A stretch of 64,000 bases of DNA from Epiperipatus broadwayi (Eukaryota; Onychophora; Udeonychophora; Euonychophora; Peripatidae): positions 5,139,217 to 5,203,216 of the forward strand of contig JAQFVV010006272.1 in the NCBI GenBank assembly GCA_028023455.1. Direction: 5' to 3'. The notes below the pieces were generated by a model. The model did not search any database, was not told the origin of the DNA, and saw only the letters and a list, made by a program, of their open reading frames with translations. The translations under genes were made by a program, and so were the position numbers. Below, in pieces: positions 13,260 through 25,339 of the stretch (position 1 is the stretch's first letter; every line of letters begins with the position of its first letter).

Positions 13260-13262
13260 AAA
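12105..13262. other. Composition anomaly: T-only tract, G+T-rich island, then almost pure A/T ending in a long poly-A
   Basis: 12105-12180 is practically only T and A. 12183-12790 is strongly G+T-rich and C-poor (ggttggattggatatttg, gtttggttggttgtgttagg). From about 12800 to 13257 there is almost no G or C (one G near 13109), ending in a run of about 47 A. Within the island, two copies of a ~40-bp unit (ctcagctccagagaggcagg / ctcagatccagagagagagg) start near 12410 and 12449. The frame at 12074-12499 is only this low-complexity sequence translated. It is either an unusual satellite-like insertion or an assembly artefact. Confidence 0.7.
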
Positions 13263-13539
13263 CATAATGAGAAAATCTAATAAGTTTAATAAATTAACGA
13301 ATTTTAAAAGACTGATTCTGTTAAAATAGTAAGTAAAAGTTTTATAAATTTTAAGATTAGAAAAAGATTATTATCTAAAAAAATGTCTAATTAATGAGAG
13401 TAGAATATGTTGTTAATGAAATGAAACAAAACAATTTGAGTGAGATTTTCTTTATAAGATAAATGACAAACCATAAAAATAACTCATTTCAGAAAGATAA
13501 TGATGCAAAATTCTTGTATGGAAATTAAAATGTAGAATC

Positions 13540-13780
13540 ACCTGAACGGACGGGAGTATGAGTCAATTAATTGCAGGGATTAAAACAATGAATGCCTTAC
13601 TACTAATTTGATGAGCAAGTCTACACTTGATTCTTGGAGCTTCACCTGTGCACATGGACATATATATTGGAGCAGATAGGCTCCAATGGCACAGTGACTT
13701 CAAGTGCGGAGAGCTGGCCTCCAAACACGAGAACAGTCAGCTAGGGTTCTTACAGGCTGTATTGATCTAAATTCTTATTT
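13540..13780 (+). other. GC-richer island, possible tRNA-derived retroposon or lost exon
   Basis: Less AT-rich than its surroundings. The stretch tggcacagtgacttcaagtg then cggagagctggcctcc resembles a Pol III A box plus anticodon arm, and agggttcttacagg could be a decayed B box. One plus frame is open for about 47 codons (…GADRLQWHSDFKCGEL…). Neither reading is strong. Confidence 0.3.
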
Positions 13781-13789
13781 ATGTATGTC

Positions 13790-15290
13790 TTCATGCCTTA
13801 TTATGTTAAATGATTGTATATATTTAAGTAGTTAAAATGCTAATAAGGATTGTTCATCAAATTATGTAAATATTAATTGTTTAGTTGACTTGTATTTGTC
13901 AGAAGTGCACTTTTAGATCAGCTAGACATAGCAAAAATTCATATCGTAAATATCTGACATATCCGTCTTGATTGACATTTGCTTGAATTGCTGATTATCC
14001 ATTTTGGACAAACTCATATATAATATAGGGTGATAGGAATCCATGGACTAGGTACCTTGTGTAATGATTATGTCTTCTATTGGCACTCATTATATTTAAT
14101 CTCTTAACATAGTTTTCAAATGTTCATTTAATATGGATTATTATATATAGTGTTTTATTAATACCTTGGTGTGAGCAATTTATGGATGACCTGCATGGAT
14201 TAATTTTAAGAATCAAATCATTGGAACTTTTTGGAGAATGATGCTCTTCTCATTTATAAAGTATGTACCATCTCACAGCTGCAAATACCCCCCCCCCCCC
14301 AGAATAACCACAGAATGTTTGATGAATCCATATTAACCTGGATCTTGGTTTGTTAGGTGGAATAGCAATTAATGACTGATTATTGGAGTGTACAATAGAA
14401 ATTTTTTCAGTCCCTTTTTGTCAATAAGAAAATGTCACCTATTGTCATGAGAAATTAGATCTCCCTTTTGATATGTCAATCAAAATCATTGGTTGCCATG
14501 ATTCATGTGCCTATTCAATTACTCTCTCGTTGTCTCTCTGTGAGCATAATGTAGTTAATCAAGTTATCTGCTGCTGATAACACACCTTTAAGAAATTTCC
14601 TTATATGATAGTGATAATATTATTCTTGGTTCTGGTTTAAGTCATTTTGGAATTCTTGTATACATTTCATCTAAATTCATGATCTATTTGATCAACTATT
14701 AAAAAATATTTAGAAATTTGAATCACTTATGACCAAATATTAAAATATGTATTGGATTTTTACTATAACAAATTGAATATGAACTAAGCTATAATTGGAA
14801 TAAAATTTGCATTGGTGTCTTAAGTGTGTTTTCCATTGCTTTCTAAACATTAAGAAGATTGCTAAACTATTGTCCAATATAAGGTTTCAACATTATGCCA
14901 TTTGCCTGATTATTTTCAGCACTATTGCTATCTTTGTTGATTAATTGATTTTAGCTTTGATTTTCCATGTTCTTTAGCTTTCTGGGAAAATAAGGTTTAA
15001 TTTTTGTATATATCTCAAACTAGATTTTAAATATATGGCCTTTGAATTTTTTCCAAATTATGCAAATTTTAAATGATTAGCAGCATTTCATTACTATATA
15101 TTTATTGCTTCAATTCTTCTGCGTGTAGTGGTTTTATTTTTGCAAAGAGGATTTTTAGGTAAAAATTAATGTTACTTTGATAGTAAGTAACTGGAAAATT
15201 TCATCTGTATATGTCTATATTAATATTTCCAGAGTTTTTTTCTTCATGGCAATCCCTTATGAGAACTCAATATCAATCAATAAGTTACAA
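13790..15290. other. No gene seen; 13-base poly-C at 14288-14300
   Basis: AT-rich DNA with no supported exon or element. Confidence 0.4.
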
Positions 15291-15294
15291 CAGT

Positions 15295-15930
15295 GGCAAA
15301 ACTCTCCACACAGTAGAGCTACCCAGTGTAAGCCAGAGTAATCAATGAAAATGCAAGATTTGTGCATAAAATCCTTATTTAGTGCCTACTCATTCAATAT
15401 CACCCACTTAGATTCTAGCTTGTGACTTTTATCAGTGAGAAGCCTTGTATCTGAGAGCACTGCATCTAGATCTTAGATTATAATGCAACCCTTGTCTTTT
15501 TAGTTAATTATAAAGCTATTAGTCCAAAATGAAAACATAATGATTTTCTCAATCCAAGCTCACTCACTTGTATAGTCATATAGATCTGAATCCAGTTCAA
15601 CATTTATACATTTTGGTGTCTTTGGTTCTTTAATAACCGTAATCACCATCTTATTTGGCAAAATTATTTTTTTAATTTTGGACTTGTAGCTTTATAATTA
15701 ATTAAAAAGGTAAAAGGTGGCTGATAGAGGGTTGCATCAAAGCCTAAGATCTAGGTGCAGTGCTCTCAGATCCAAGGCTCCTCACTGATGAAAACCCAAA
15801 CTACAAACTATTTTGGGGATATTGGATGATTGGCACTAGATGGTAATTTTAATGCCCAAACTTTCTTACCACTGTTGATTACTCTGTCTTGCACTGGGTA
15901 GCACTACTATATGAGGAGTTTCACATCTGT
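15295..15930. mobile_element. Foldback/TIR element family, composite palindromic copy
   Basis: Left end 15295-15400 is the family terminal repeat (ggcaaaactctccacacagt). The right end 15820-15930 is its inverted partner. Unlike the full copy at 37.1 kb, the inside is symmetrical: the block with ctgagagcactgcatctaga (about 15450) reappears inverted near 15755 (gtgcagtgctctcagatcc), and taattataaagct reappears inverted near 15690. The result is a long imperfect palindrome made of two reverse-oriented copies joined head to head. Confidence 0.75.
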
Positions 15931-16445
15931 TATAACAGTTTGTGTAAGCATAGGAAATGATGATTATAAGATGTCTGTGGTTTAATACCAATCATGACAA
16001 ATAGGATGATGATGAGACTATGATTATTGAACTAAAGATATTAAAATGCATAAATGCTGAACTGGTTTCAGACCTATATGACTATACAAGTGAATGAGCT
16101 TGGACTGGAAGCATTATTGTGTTCTCATTTTGATCTCATAGCTTTATAGTTAACTAAAAAGGTAAAAGGTGACTGATAGAGGGTTGTATTAGATCCCAAA
16201 ACCTAGATTCAGTGCTCTCAGATTCAAGGCTTCTCACTGATTAAAACCCTAAGAAAACTAGTCTGGAGATATTGGATGAGTAATCACTAGATAAGAATTT
16301 TATGCACAAACCTTAATACATCCATTGATTATTCTAGCTTGCTGTGAGTGGAACTACTGTATGAAAAGTTTTGCCTCTATTATAACAACTTGTGTAAGCA
16401 TAGGAAATTGTAATCATGTTATGTTTAGTGGTTTACCTTCAATAA
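15931..16445 (+). mobile_element. Foldback/TIR element family, tandem copy plus start of another
   Basis: Begins with ttataacagtttgtgtaagc and aggaaatgatgatt, runs through the family's inner part to a terminal repeat near 16375, and is followed directly by the same start again (ttgtgtaagcataggaaatt, about 16394), which decays after about 16445. The spacing of about 457 bp shows a head-to-tail arrangement. Confidence 0.7.
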
Positions 16446-16449
16446 ATTT

Positions 16450-19400
16450 TCAAATATGATCATCAATAGGCCAACTATTTTTTTTCAGCAATGCCAAGAA
16501 AACATCGTATGCACATATTCTGGTAAAGTCACACTTTATTATATTGTACCAACTACATTTTCTTTATTTGATCTAGCATCTGAAGTTACAATGAGGAAGA
16601 GAGATAAAGCTGAAGGATTTACCTAATGTGTTGATTATAACATAATAGGAGAGATTGTTTGGTTATTGGGCTCACATAGACTATTTTCAATTTCATTACT
16701 CTTGGCCTCACCAGACATAATAATAAAATCATTATCATTAGGCAGAATATGCCACTTTGATATCTATTTATATAAATAATTTGTGTGTGACTTTTGCATA
16801 GTTGCCAAACTCTAAGTAACTGGTATTCATCATTTTGTGTAGACAGGCCTTTTTAATAACATTGATAGCATGGCTAAGTATTTGTGTAAATAAATGTATT
16901 GTGATGATAATGAATTGAGTCATAAGGCATATAGATAGGTGCAAGTTGATTTAAAAAGTAGTATCAAACTAGAAAAGTTAGTGCAGATTTAAATAGATTA
17001 CACAGTCCCCAAAAAAATGAATAAATAAAATGGAGTTAAAAAATATATGTTTGATTAATTAATAAGAGATATATGTGTCCAAATACACATATTTGTAAAA
17101 TTATTTAGTTGTTTTTTTTTTATCAGATTTTGCAAGACTATTTTTAAAAAAGAGAAAGTAAACTTATACTTCTGATAGATGGTAAATGGGGCCCATTATG
17201 AAAACAAACGGTTTTAATATGTAAATTTGTGTTTTCTCAATCCAAGTTGCAAATATTAAATATATGACATCAAAAAAAATTTGCTATTGTATTGATACTA
17301 ATTTGCATTAACAATCTTTAAAAGTTTTATACAAATCAAGTTGTCTTTAAATTTACAAAAACAAGATTGCACTTGTGTGTGCAATATTGCGAAGTAAGGT
17401 TTATTATGAAGCAGTAAATAAATCGTTAAAATGTTTTTCAGGATATAATCATTTTTTTTATAAGTGATACAGTTATAGTCAATAACATACTAAGAGAATG
17501 TTATGTTTTGATAAAATATTCCGGGCAAATGGAAGATTAACATCTGAAGTAAGGAAAATATGTTTTGGCAAAAGTATTATAAAATTATAAAAAATGATTT
17601 TGAAAAAATAAATTATTTATATATAACCTGCATCATCATAATAAACTACTTACAATGATGTATTTTAAAAGTCAATCTGAACAAGAAGTATGATTTTTGT
17701 ATTGTTTTTTGCTTGACACAGTGAACTTATTTTTATATTGAACTGGTTTAGCTGGACATCAGTATAATCTCAATAATAAAGTATATTCCATTGAAGCAAT
17801 GATTAACCAAGCTTGCAACTCTAGATTTGTAACCACATCTTTTTTTTTGTCATCCATCAATACAGTGATCAGAAAAGAGAAGTACCTGTTTTAGTCCCTG
17901 GCATAAAGTGTATGTATCCTGTTGCTTGTCACAATATAAATATGTTGAATTAGCTCAAAAGTTATCAGCATAGTCACAGAATTTGCCCAACTTAGAAAAA
18001 AATCAAGGGTTGTTATAAAACCTATCAATTTATCAACATCATTCTATTAAACAGTGTTTAAGACAATGAATTCAAAACTTGGAGTGTATGTATGGAATCT
18101 GAAAGAAGCTTTCATGTACTAAATTGATGGAGCATTTAAATCCATATTGATTTATAAAGTAATAGCTGAGAAATTTGAGCTGTTTGAATATGAAACCATA
18201 AATATTACTAATGAGAAATATTTTTTATTCAATTAATAAAGATTATATTTTTTCCTTCTCTCTCTTATATTATGTATCCATGTAAATATCAAATTTACAT
18301 GTGTTATTTTATTTGTTCATATAATATATAAATTTTGTAATGGTAATATCTATACCAATATATAAAATATCAAATTGTAATGGTTCACATTAAGTATCTA
18401 CAATATTAAAATGACATGGTTCACATTAAGTATAATAGAATAATGTGGTAGTGATGATCAAAATGATATTAAGATACTGAAGGCTAAATTCAGCATAATT
18501 ACTCCAAAAGCATTTTCTATTTCTTTTTTTTAGATCCCATTTAAATTAAACTTAGGTACCATTTTTTTTTATAAAAAGACTGCATCTGGATGAATTATTA
18601 TCCCTGATTATCATCGTCTTGATGTTTTTCATTACCCCCATGTCCCCCAGGGGTTTAGTGGTCTATTAAAGATATATGTTTATAATGAATTCAAATAATA
18701 AAATAACTAAATCTGATAATGAAATCACAACTGCCATAAAATCATAAAATAAATAAAATTCAAAATATTGAAATTAACAAGTTTAATTATTTTAATTAAT
18801 TAATAATATTAATTTCAAGACTTTATATTTGAATATAAAAGAAAATCTTGCCCATCTAATAAAAAGTTTTAACCATGATTTTTGTTGATATCATAAGTTT
18901 ATGTTCTACATTTCACACACATTGTTAATAATAGTCTTTATAAATTTAATCTTTATTTTAATTACCCACCTTGGACATTAATAATGGAGATGATAAAAAT
19001 GTGTTTCACTATGGTAGATTTTATGGCTGAGTCCTTTTTTTTCTTATGGCATGGTTTTCTTCATATAAGCAGGCAAAGTTGTATTTTATGCACAACCAAA
19101 CATTCACATCTGGATAAAGCTACATAGCTCCAGGTCATTGACTGATGTGCTTGGATTGTATAGCCATATATGATGAATAGTCTTCTGGTAGCAAATATTA
19201 TCATAATTACTGAGGGATGTACTATTTAAAAATGCTTTTTTTAACAGTCAGCAATGTGTAGCAATTTGAAGCTATTTTATAGAAAAATATTTGAACTAGC
19301 AGGTTTTTTTCTTCAACAGCTACCACATCAGACTTAATTTTTGTCTAGTCCTTTATCTTTTCTGTTTCCCTGCTGGTAAAAATTTCTCAACTTCTTTGAT

Positions 19401-20900
19401 ATTTTCTTCTTTCTTTCTAGAATCAATTTGCATTGCTGTCTTTTATGATTCGAACTACTGTTACTTTTCTGACTTATTTATACATTTTGTTCCAAAGAAA
19501 GGACACTACATCCTAACATTTTAAATCGTTAATGGTATTTATTTTTATTACTTTGATTTAACATGTTTGTTGTCGCACTGAACAAATTAATTAACGCTGT
19601 ATTAATTTTATATTAGAATGTTTTACAAAAACACTTTTATCTAAATTTGAATACAAGACAGTACAATTTTACAAAATATGTTTTTGTTTCATAATCAGAT
19701 AGTTATTTTACAAATAATTATAAAATCGTTTTGTATTTATGCTGTCTAGAAAGAAAAGAGAAAAAAAATTATGACTAACTTTGAAATTTTTTTCTCTAGC
19801 TTTTTTTTTCATTTTAATGTCTTAAATATAATTTGTAATAAAATATTTGTATTTTCCATAAAATTTATTGCAAGAAAAAGGTAAATTATTTATTTTAAAT
19901 TACTTTCAGAAGGCAAATCTTAAAGGTCACAACATCTCTTTTTTTAAAAATATATATATATATTTATTTTTATGTATATAAAACTTTAATAAATTAATGA
20001 TTAATTAACTACTTTCTCTTTCTTCTTTTTTACTACATGAGTTAATTTTACTATTTTTAATTTTACATAATACACTTGCTTTATTAATTCTATAAACCAG
20101 TTTTCTTTTAATTTCATAAACTGATTAAGATTAAATGCTACCAATAGAAACGTATAAAATGCACAAATCTATTTATTAAGCTGTCTTTAATAATTTGATA
20201 ACAATGCAGTTTTGTAATACAAATGATTCTAATTGCAATCAATTTAAAGTCATAAAATAATTCTATTTGCAATCATTTATACTATTCCATTTGAAATAAT
20301 GGTATAATATTTGGTAAATGTATAGATAAATTTGGTATTATGATTCTCCACGTAAAGGTCACTATGGCAAAAATTTATCTCACATTCCTACTAAGAATCT
20401 GCTCTTCTGGAAGCTTCCAGATTTTTAAAGTGTGTGAATCTCTCTGCCAACACAAACATTAAACAGTAACTGTTCTTAAATTACAAGTTAGGCTTTTTAA
20501 AAAATTAATTAAATACAATTATTTATCTGAAGTTAATATTATCATTTGTGTGAAATTATAATTGATAATATAAGAAATAATTATTACACTATTGTATATT
20601 AAAAGTGATTTGTTTCTTTTTAATAGTATAAATATATATATATTTAGTGTATATTAATTAATGGTTTTATAATAGTCTACAAATTTATTTATAAGAATCA
20701 CTCTCTATTTATCTATTATAATGAGGATTGACTATATTATTAAGAACCATATTTTTAAGTTAGATGATATTTTAATATCTCATTTTTATATTTATGAAAT
20801 TAGAAAATTTTACATTATTTTTATATCAATAAAAATTTCACTTATGCATGTCTGCTACAATATAGATAAATCCTCTTTTTATATATTAAATTCTTTTATT
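16450..20900. other. No gene seen
   Basis: About 4.4 kb of AT-rich DNA with no exon, RNA gene or transposon I can support. A short repeated phrase (atggttcacattaagtat) occurs at about 18379 and 18415. A 16-bp palindrome tctggaagcttccaga lies near 20407. Confidence 0.4.
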
Positions 20901-20913
20901 ATTAAACCAATGC

Positions 20914-21048
20914 TCATACAATTATTTCTTGACAGTTAACAGTTTCAATTGCCCCTGCAATCTTCCTCAGAACTTTAATCGTCTTTATCCTTTTCCTTCC
21001 ACTTTTCTTCCTCACAGTTAAACTGTATCTCTCTTTTATGTTACACAT
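20914..21048 (-). CDS. Candidate small basic exon, unrecognised
   Basis: ATG at 21048 opens 44 codons ending at 20914, preceded by an acceptor-like atttag. The peptide is rich in lysine and arginine (KERYSLTVRKKSGRKRIKTI, then KVLRKIAGAIETVN). Base composition is less AT-rich than the flanks, which is the main reason to list it. It could be a terminal exon, a relic or chance. Confidence 0.25.
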   Translation of the reverse strand: MCNIKERYSLTVRKKSGRKRIKTIKVLRKIAGAIETVNCQEIIV

Positions 21049-21591
21049 TTCTAAATTAATCAGTAAAATATTATGAATTGAGATGAATTAATCTCATGAC
21101 CCACAATATCATGAATGGGTGTGCAGGTATATTTAAAGCTTAAAGGGGAAAAAATGAAAGCTGACAAAAAATTTCATATATAATTATTTAAAATAAAATT
21201 TGAGTGACTTAAATATTGATTAATTGAGTAACTATTTTTTGTTATTTTTGAAATGCTGTAAATTATTTGAAGTTTTATTTTTTTAAAAGGCCTCTATGTG
21301 ATACAATATTTTATTTATTTTTAATTTTGATAAAAATTTAAATTTTTAATTTATCAACGAATGAAACCCACTTTTGTGTTTAATGTATAAAATTAATTCG
21401 TAAAATGTTTTTATTGAAAGTGTTAAAAAAGATTTTAATGAAGCAATTAATTTTGAATCTAGTTTTGGTTTGATGTATATAAAATAAAATAAAAATATTG
21501 TTAATACAGTTCTGATCTTGGTTTTATTAATTAATAATGAAAAGATTCTTTAATCATCCAATTTGTAAATTTTTGTGCATTTCTTAGTATG

Positions 21592-21974
21592 TATAGTACA
21601 GGGGTCCTCAATCCTATGCCCGTGAGCACCATGGTGCCCGCAGACCATTTTACATGTGCCCGCCACTATCCGAACACGATAAAAAATTATTTATCTGATA
21701 CAAATAAATTTTATTTTTAAAATTTCTTATAAATTATTGTATTATATTATAATCAAATTGTAGGGCATACTATACTTTTACAGTGTAAAAATATAAACAT
21801 TAATTATATGTTAAAATTTTATTTTTGAAATAAATATTTTTTTGTACATTATGTGTATTATTAGCAAGATCCAACTATAAATTTACATTGAAAAAATAAA
21901 TGGTGCCCGCCACCTGGCCGGTATTATAGAATGTGCTCTTAAGTGCGAAAAGGTTGGGGACCCCTGGTATAGTA
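21592..21974. mobile_element. Non-autonomous hAT element (MITE) with perfect 8-bp target duplication
   Basis: The element spans 21600-21966 (367 bp). It begins CAGGGGTCCTCAATC and ends GGTTGGGGACCCCTG, hAT-type inverted ends. It is flanked on both sides by the identical 8-mer gtatagta (21592-21599 and 21967-21974), the target-site length typical of hAT. Inner copies of tggtgcccgc near both ends extend the symmetry. It has no coding capacity, so it depended on a hAT transposase from elsewhere. Confidence 0.95.
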
Positions 21975-22689
21975 TATCCAGGGCCATGCCATCAGTTGGC
22001 AGCTGTATTATGTTTTTTAAATAAGAGAAAAAAATCAAAGTTTAAATAAATTTCGAGAGTTTATTTTCTTTGAATAATAGTAATTATATTAATAAAGATT
22101 AGTAATTTCAACTTGCTATTTGCCAGTTGAAAACAAGATCATATAGATATCTTAACAATTCATATTTCCTTAGAGATTTAATACCTACAAAGGTTTTTTT
22201 TAATTCTGCAACTATGTAAGCACATTATTGCTCACACATATTATTCTGAGATAATTGAATTAGATTCTTGACTAGAACTTTTCTTTACTAACTTTCTGGA
22301 ACAACTTCACTTTTACTAGTTTATCTTTCAACTAATTTACTTTTTATTTCAACCCCATTTAATTCTTCAGCAGACTTTTTATCCGTTTTGCTAAATTGCA
22401 TAAAGTGAACTTTTCTTTACATGCTAATTAGCCTGTGGCAATTTCCAGTAAGTAATTTTTTCTGCATACCAATTATTTATTTTATTTGTAAAGTATTTTA
22501 GTGCATCAATATTAAAAGCTTACACACACACACACACCCTTAATTACTCTTTAATAAAATATATATGTATGTGTTTACATGGTATTCTTCCCTCTACTCC
22601 AGACTTTGTAATTTTATGCACAAAAAAATTTCTGCCTTTTGTTTTCTTTATAATATAGTCTTGTAAAATTCTGTTAGGTAATTTGGTAT

Positions 22690-22952
22690 TAGAGCTGCAA
22701 TATGGAGCATGTATTAGATCTAGTGCACCTGTTCATATTTGTATCAATGCACTGATAACTGTGTAATCTTGTGATCTGACAAAAATAACATCTACATGGA
22801 TCTTGTACACGACTTTCTTCAGCAAAAAAAAGGAACATGTACACAGACCTTGTACATGAGATTTTGAGAAAAATTACAAAGTTATTGGGAGGTTGATATG
22901 AATGTGAACAGAGACACTAGGTCTAATACATCCTCCATGTTGCAGGACTAAA
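22690..22952. repeat. Palindromic (snap-back) element of about 260 bp
   Basis: The left arm contains gagctgcaatatggagcatg, tattagatctagtg and ctgttcatatttgtatcaa. The right arm carries the inverted versions (ttgatatgaatgtgaacag, cactaggtctaatac, catcctccatgttgcagg). The centre holds further inverted pieces (cttgtacacg / cttgtacatg). No coding capacity; probably a small DNA-transposon derivative. Confidence 0.7.
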
Positions 22953-23012
22953 AATAACTAAATGTAAAAAATAGTAAAACATAATAAATATATACCTTAT
23001 TCAATAACAAAT

Positions 23013-23275
23013 GCATTCAAATATGTACGACTTTGAACAACTTTTAAGAATGAAATTTAAAGAAATATTGTGACTTTTTACACTAACAACTTTTAAAAAC
23101 AACATTATAAATAAAAATTAAATGTGATTTGTGAATGCTTTCAAATATGTATGACAAATATGTATGACTTTCAACAACTTTTAAGAACAAAATTTAAAGA
23201 AATATTGCAACTTTTTATACCAACAACTTTTAAAAATGACATTATAAATAAAAATTAAATGTGGTTTGCATTCTT
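23013..23275. repeat. Tandem duplication, 137-bp period
   Basis: Two diverged copies: gtacgactttgaacaacttt at 23026 and gtatgactttcaacaacttt at 23163, both followed by the same ~100 bp ending ataaataaaaattaaatgtg. Confidence 0.85.
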
Positions 23276-23689
23276 ACAATGATGATGCCATTAATCAAAA
23301 AAATTGCAACTTTAAATATGTACCAAACAATCAGTAGATAATTTTGATTTTTAAGTATTTTTTATAAAAATACATTAACTATATTTCTATGATACTTACC
23401 ATGTAATATATAACAGGAATCTACATGTTAAAACTATATTTTTCACATATGATATAACCATACAAAATGGAGATTTACAATAAAAAATTTCCCTCCAAAA
23501 ATGTGCCACATCATTGCAAAGTATGCTGGGAGTTTCATATTACTGGTAATAAATATCTTTTCTTTTTTTACATAGAAATTAAACCAAAACTAAAAAAAAA
23601 ACAATTCATATTAATTATTACACTTTTATTATGTTTTTATTTATCCTGGTGGAAACATTTCTTTCATGTCATTAAATATTGCTATAAAG

Positions 23690-24245
23690 ACATCCTCATT
23701 TTTGTATACTTTTCTCCACATGAATTGCACTAGGTAGGAATCCAGGTGCAGTTTTGTTGTCCCTCATTGACGCTTGTTTCAACATTTGGCAGAACCTTAT
23801 AATCTCTCAATATTTTGGGTGTGCACTCCTGTGTCTAGGTTCACAAAATTTTATGTATGTTTGACTTGTAAATGGTCATAACATAATTCATTGGTTTTGT
23901 ACACTTACAACAGTCTGAATATATCATAAATCCCTCTTTAATATTACATTTGATGGCTTCCATGAGAGTCGCTTTTCTGTCTTCAAGTTTGATAATAAAA
24001 CATTTGTCCATTTCCCTACATATGCCACCAAACATCCGCTGCTTGGGGAGTATTTGGACTGCTTGATTCTTTCTTTTGGAAAATATGCTCTCCTCAATTT
24101 ACATGATTTGTTAACTCCTCCAATTTTTTGGTTTACCCACTTTAAATAGCGGTAATACAAATTTCTCTCATATAGTTATTCCAGTCAATGACTGTTTTAT
24201 CTGATAATCCAAGCTTGTGTTCTTCCCCAAATATTCATCATTTTT
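23690..24245 (-). mobile_element. Merlin-type DNA transposon relic (IS1016/ISXO2-like transposase)
   Basis: Read on the minus strand in shifting frames from 24245: HKLGLSDKTVIDWNNYMREI, then IGGVNK, then FGGICREMDKCFIIKLEDRK, then IYSDCCKCTKPMNY, then FVNLDTGVHTQNIE and finally LHLDSYLVQFMWRK. The order and spacing are those of the DDE transposase of Merlin/ISXO2-like elements: the FGG-ICRE-KCF strand, the second catalytic D in 'SDC', the 'VNH..FV(D/N)..TG.HTQ.IE' block with the third acidic residue, and the terminal SYL.EFMWR. At least four frameshifts and stops make it a pseudogene. Terminal inverted repeats were not found. Confidence 0.8.
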
Positions 24246-24693
24246 AATGATATGAATTCTTTAATACACAGTGAAAATCACAACCCCAAAAAAGCTCTTG
24301 TCACTGAAAATGTTAAAGTATTGCAAAAATAAAAAGATCGAGTTGATAAGAAAAAACATATTTTGTCACGTATTGCAGGGATTATTTTAAGTTGATTGTT
24401 GTGACATTACCCATTTATTGTGGGTGTGAAAAGGCCTCCTATCTCTCCCAGGCTATGTCACAGCTCTCATAAGTACCATTTATTAGTTTCCTCCATTCTT
24501 GAGTAGGCATTGTTCAGATTCTATTTTTTTCCTCTGGCTCCATAGTCTTTTTTCTTCCAGTTCAGTTTTACTTCAACAGTTTTCTTAAACAAGAGAGTCA
24601 ACTGGAAGTTTTAATGCAATTTCATCAGAAATATCATTCTGATTTCCTTTCAGAGTTCAGAATAACCACTACATCTTCTACTGGTTCTATTCT

Positions 24694-25335
24694 CTATTCT
24701 TTAATATGGTTTATATGACTTTTAAATAATCTGCCCTCTTCTAACCTTATTCCGCATATTTTTTCAGAAACTATTTTCATAATTATTTCTGGTACCCATG
24801 TCCTCTTGACTATATCTTTAATTCTTACATTTTGGTTCATGGTAAATTTTATATTTTCCAAATAGTCACTTTTCCTTCTCTTTTTATTTAGAAGTAATTC
24901 AAGTGTTTTCTCACACATTATGTTAATAGCAAATCCTCAGAAGTTTTCTGTGTGACCATGCTGGGTGTAAAATGCTGATAAAACATAGCAGTGATAATTG
25001 CTTCATATATGTCAGCATATTTCTTCTTGTTTAATACAAAGTGGGTGATAAGCTGATGTTAATACATGTTGTATCCTCTTTGGAATTTCATTGAGCTGTA
25101 CACAGTTCCATCGACCATTACTATAGTTTCTGTATAACTATGTTGCAAAGTTTGTTCAAAACTTTTATTACACTTTCTATACTTGTATCTTTTATTACAT
25201 GGTATTCAATCCTTTTAGAACATATATCAGCTAAAAAGAATAGTTTTCCATGAAATGTTTGTTATAGTTCTCCTTTTCTTCAGAAGTGGACTTTTCCAGA
25301 TTTCTTCTTTAACTGATCAGATTAAGCATTGTTTG
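24694..25335 (-). mobile_element. Ty3/Gypsy integrase C-terminal fragment
   Basis: 25335-24920 (minus) reads as a decayed integrase core: GKLFFLADICSKRIEYHVIK, TSIESVIKVLNKLCN and a mutated DNGT.FSS motif. 24918-24694 is open and encodes the tail region (RTWVPEIIMKIVSEKICG, then EEGRLFKSHINHIKE), the beta-barrel-like segment after the integrase core. The element stops abruptly near 25335, where the LTR-like DNA of another Gypsy copy begins. The sister segment at 62133-62417 shows the same tail. Confidence 0.75.
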
Positions 25336-25339
25336 CTAC

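Noticed and set aside
20405-20424. tctggaagcttccaga palindrome resembling a heat-shock element
   Set aside because: Only two of three required GAA/TTC units and no gene nearby; chance is likely.
24397-24462. TGTTGTGACAT..ATGTCACA block with AATAAA on the minus strand, considered as LTR of the Gypsy fragment at 24.7-25.3 kb
   Set aside because: Only ~65 bp and without a partner copy; too short for an LTR.
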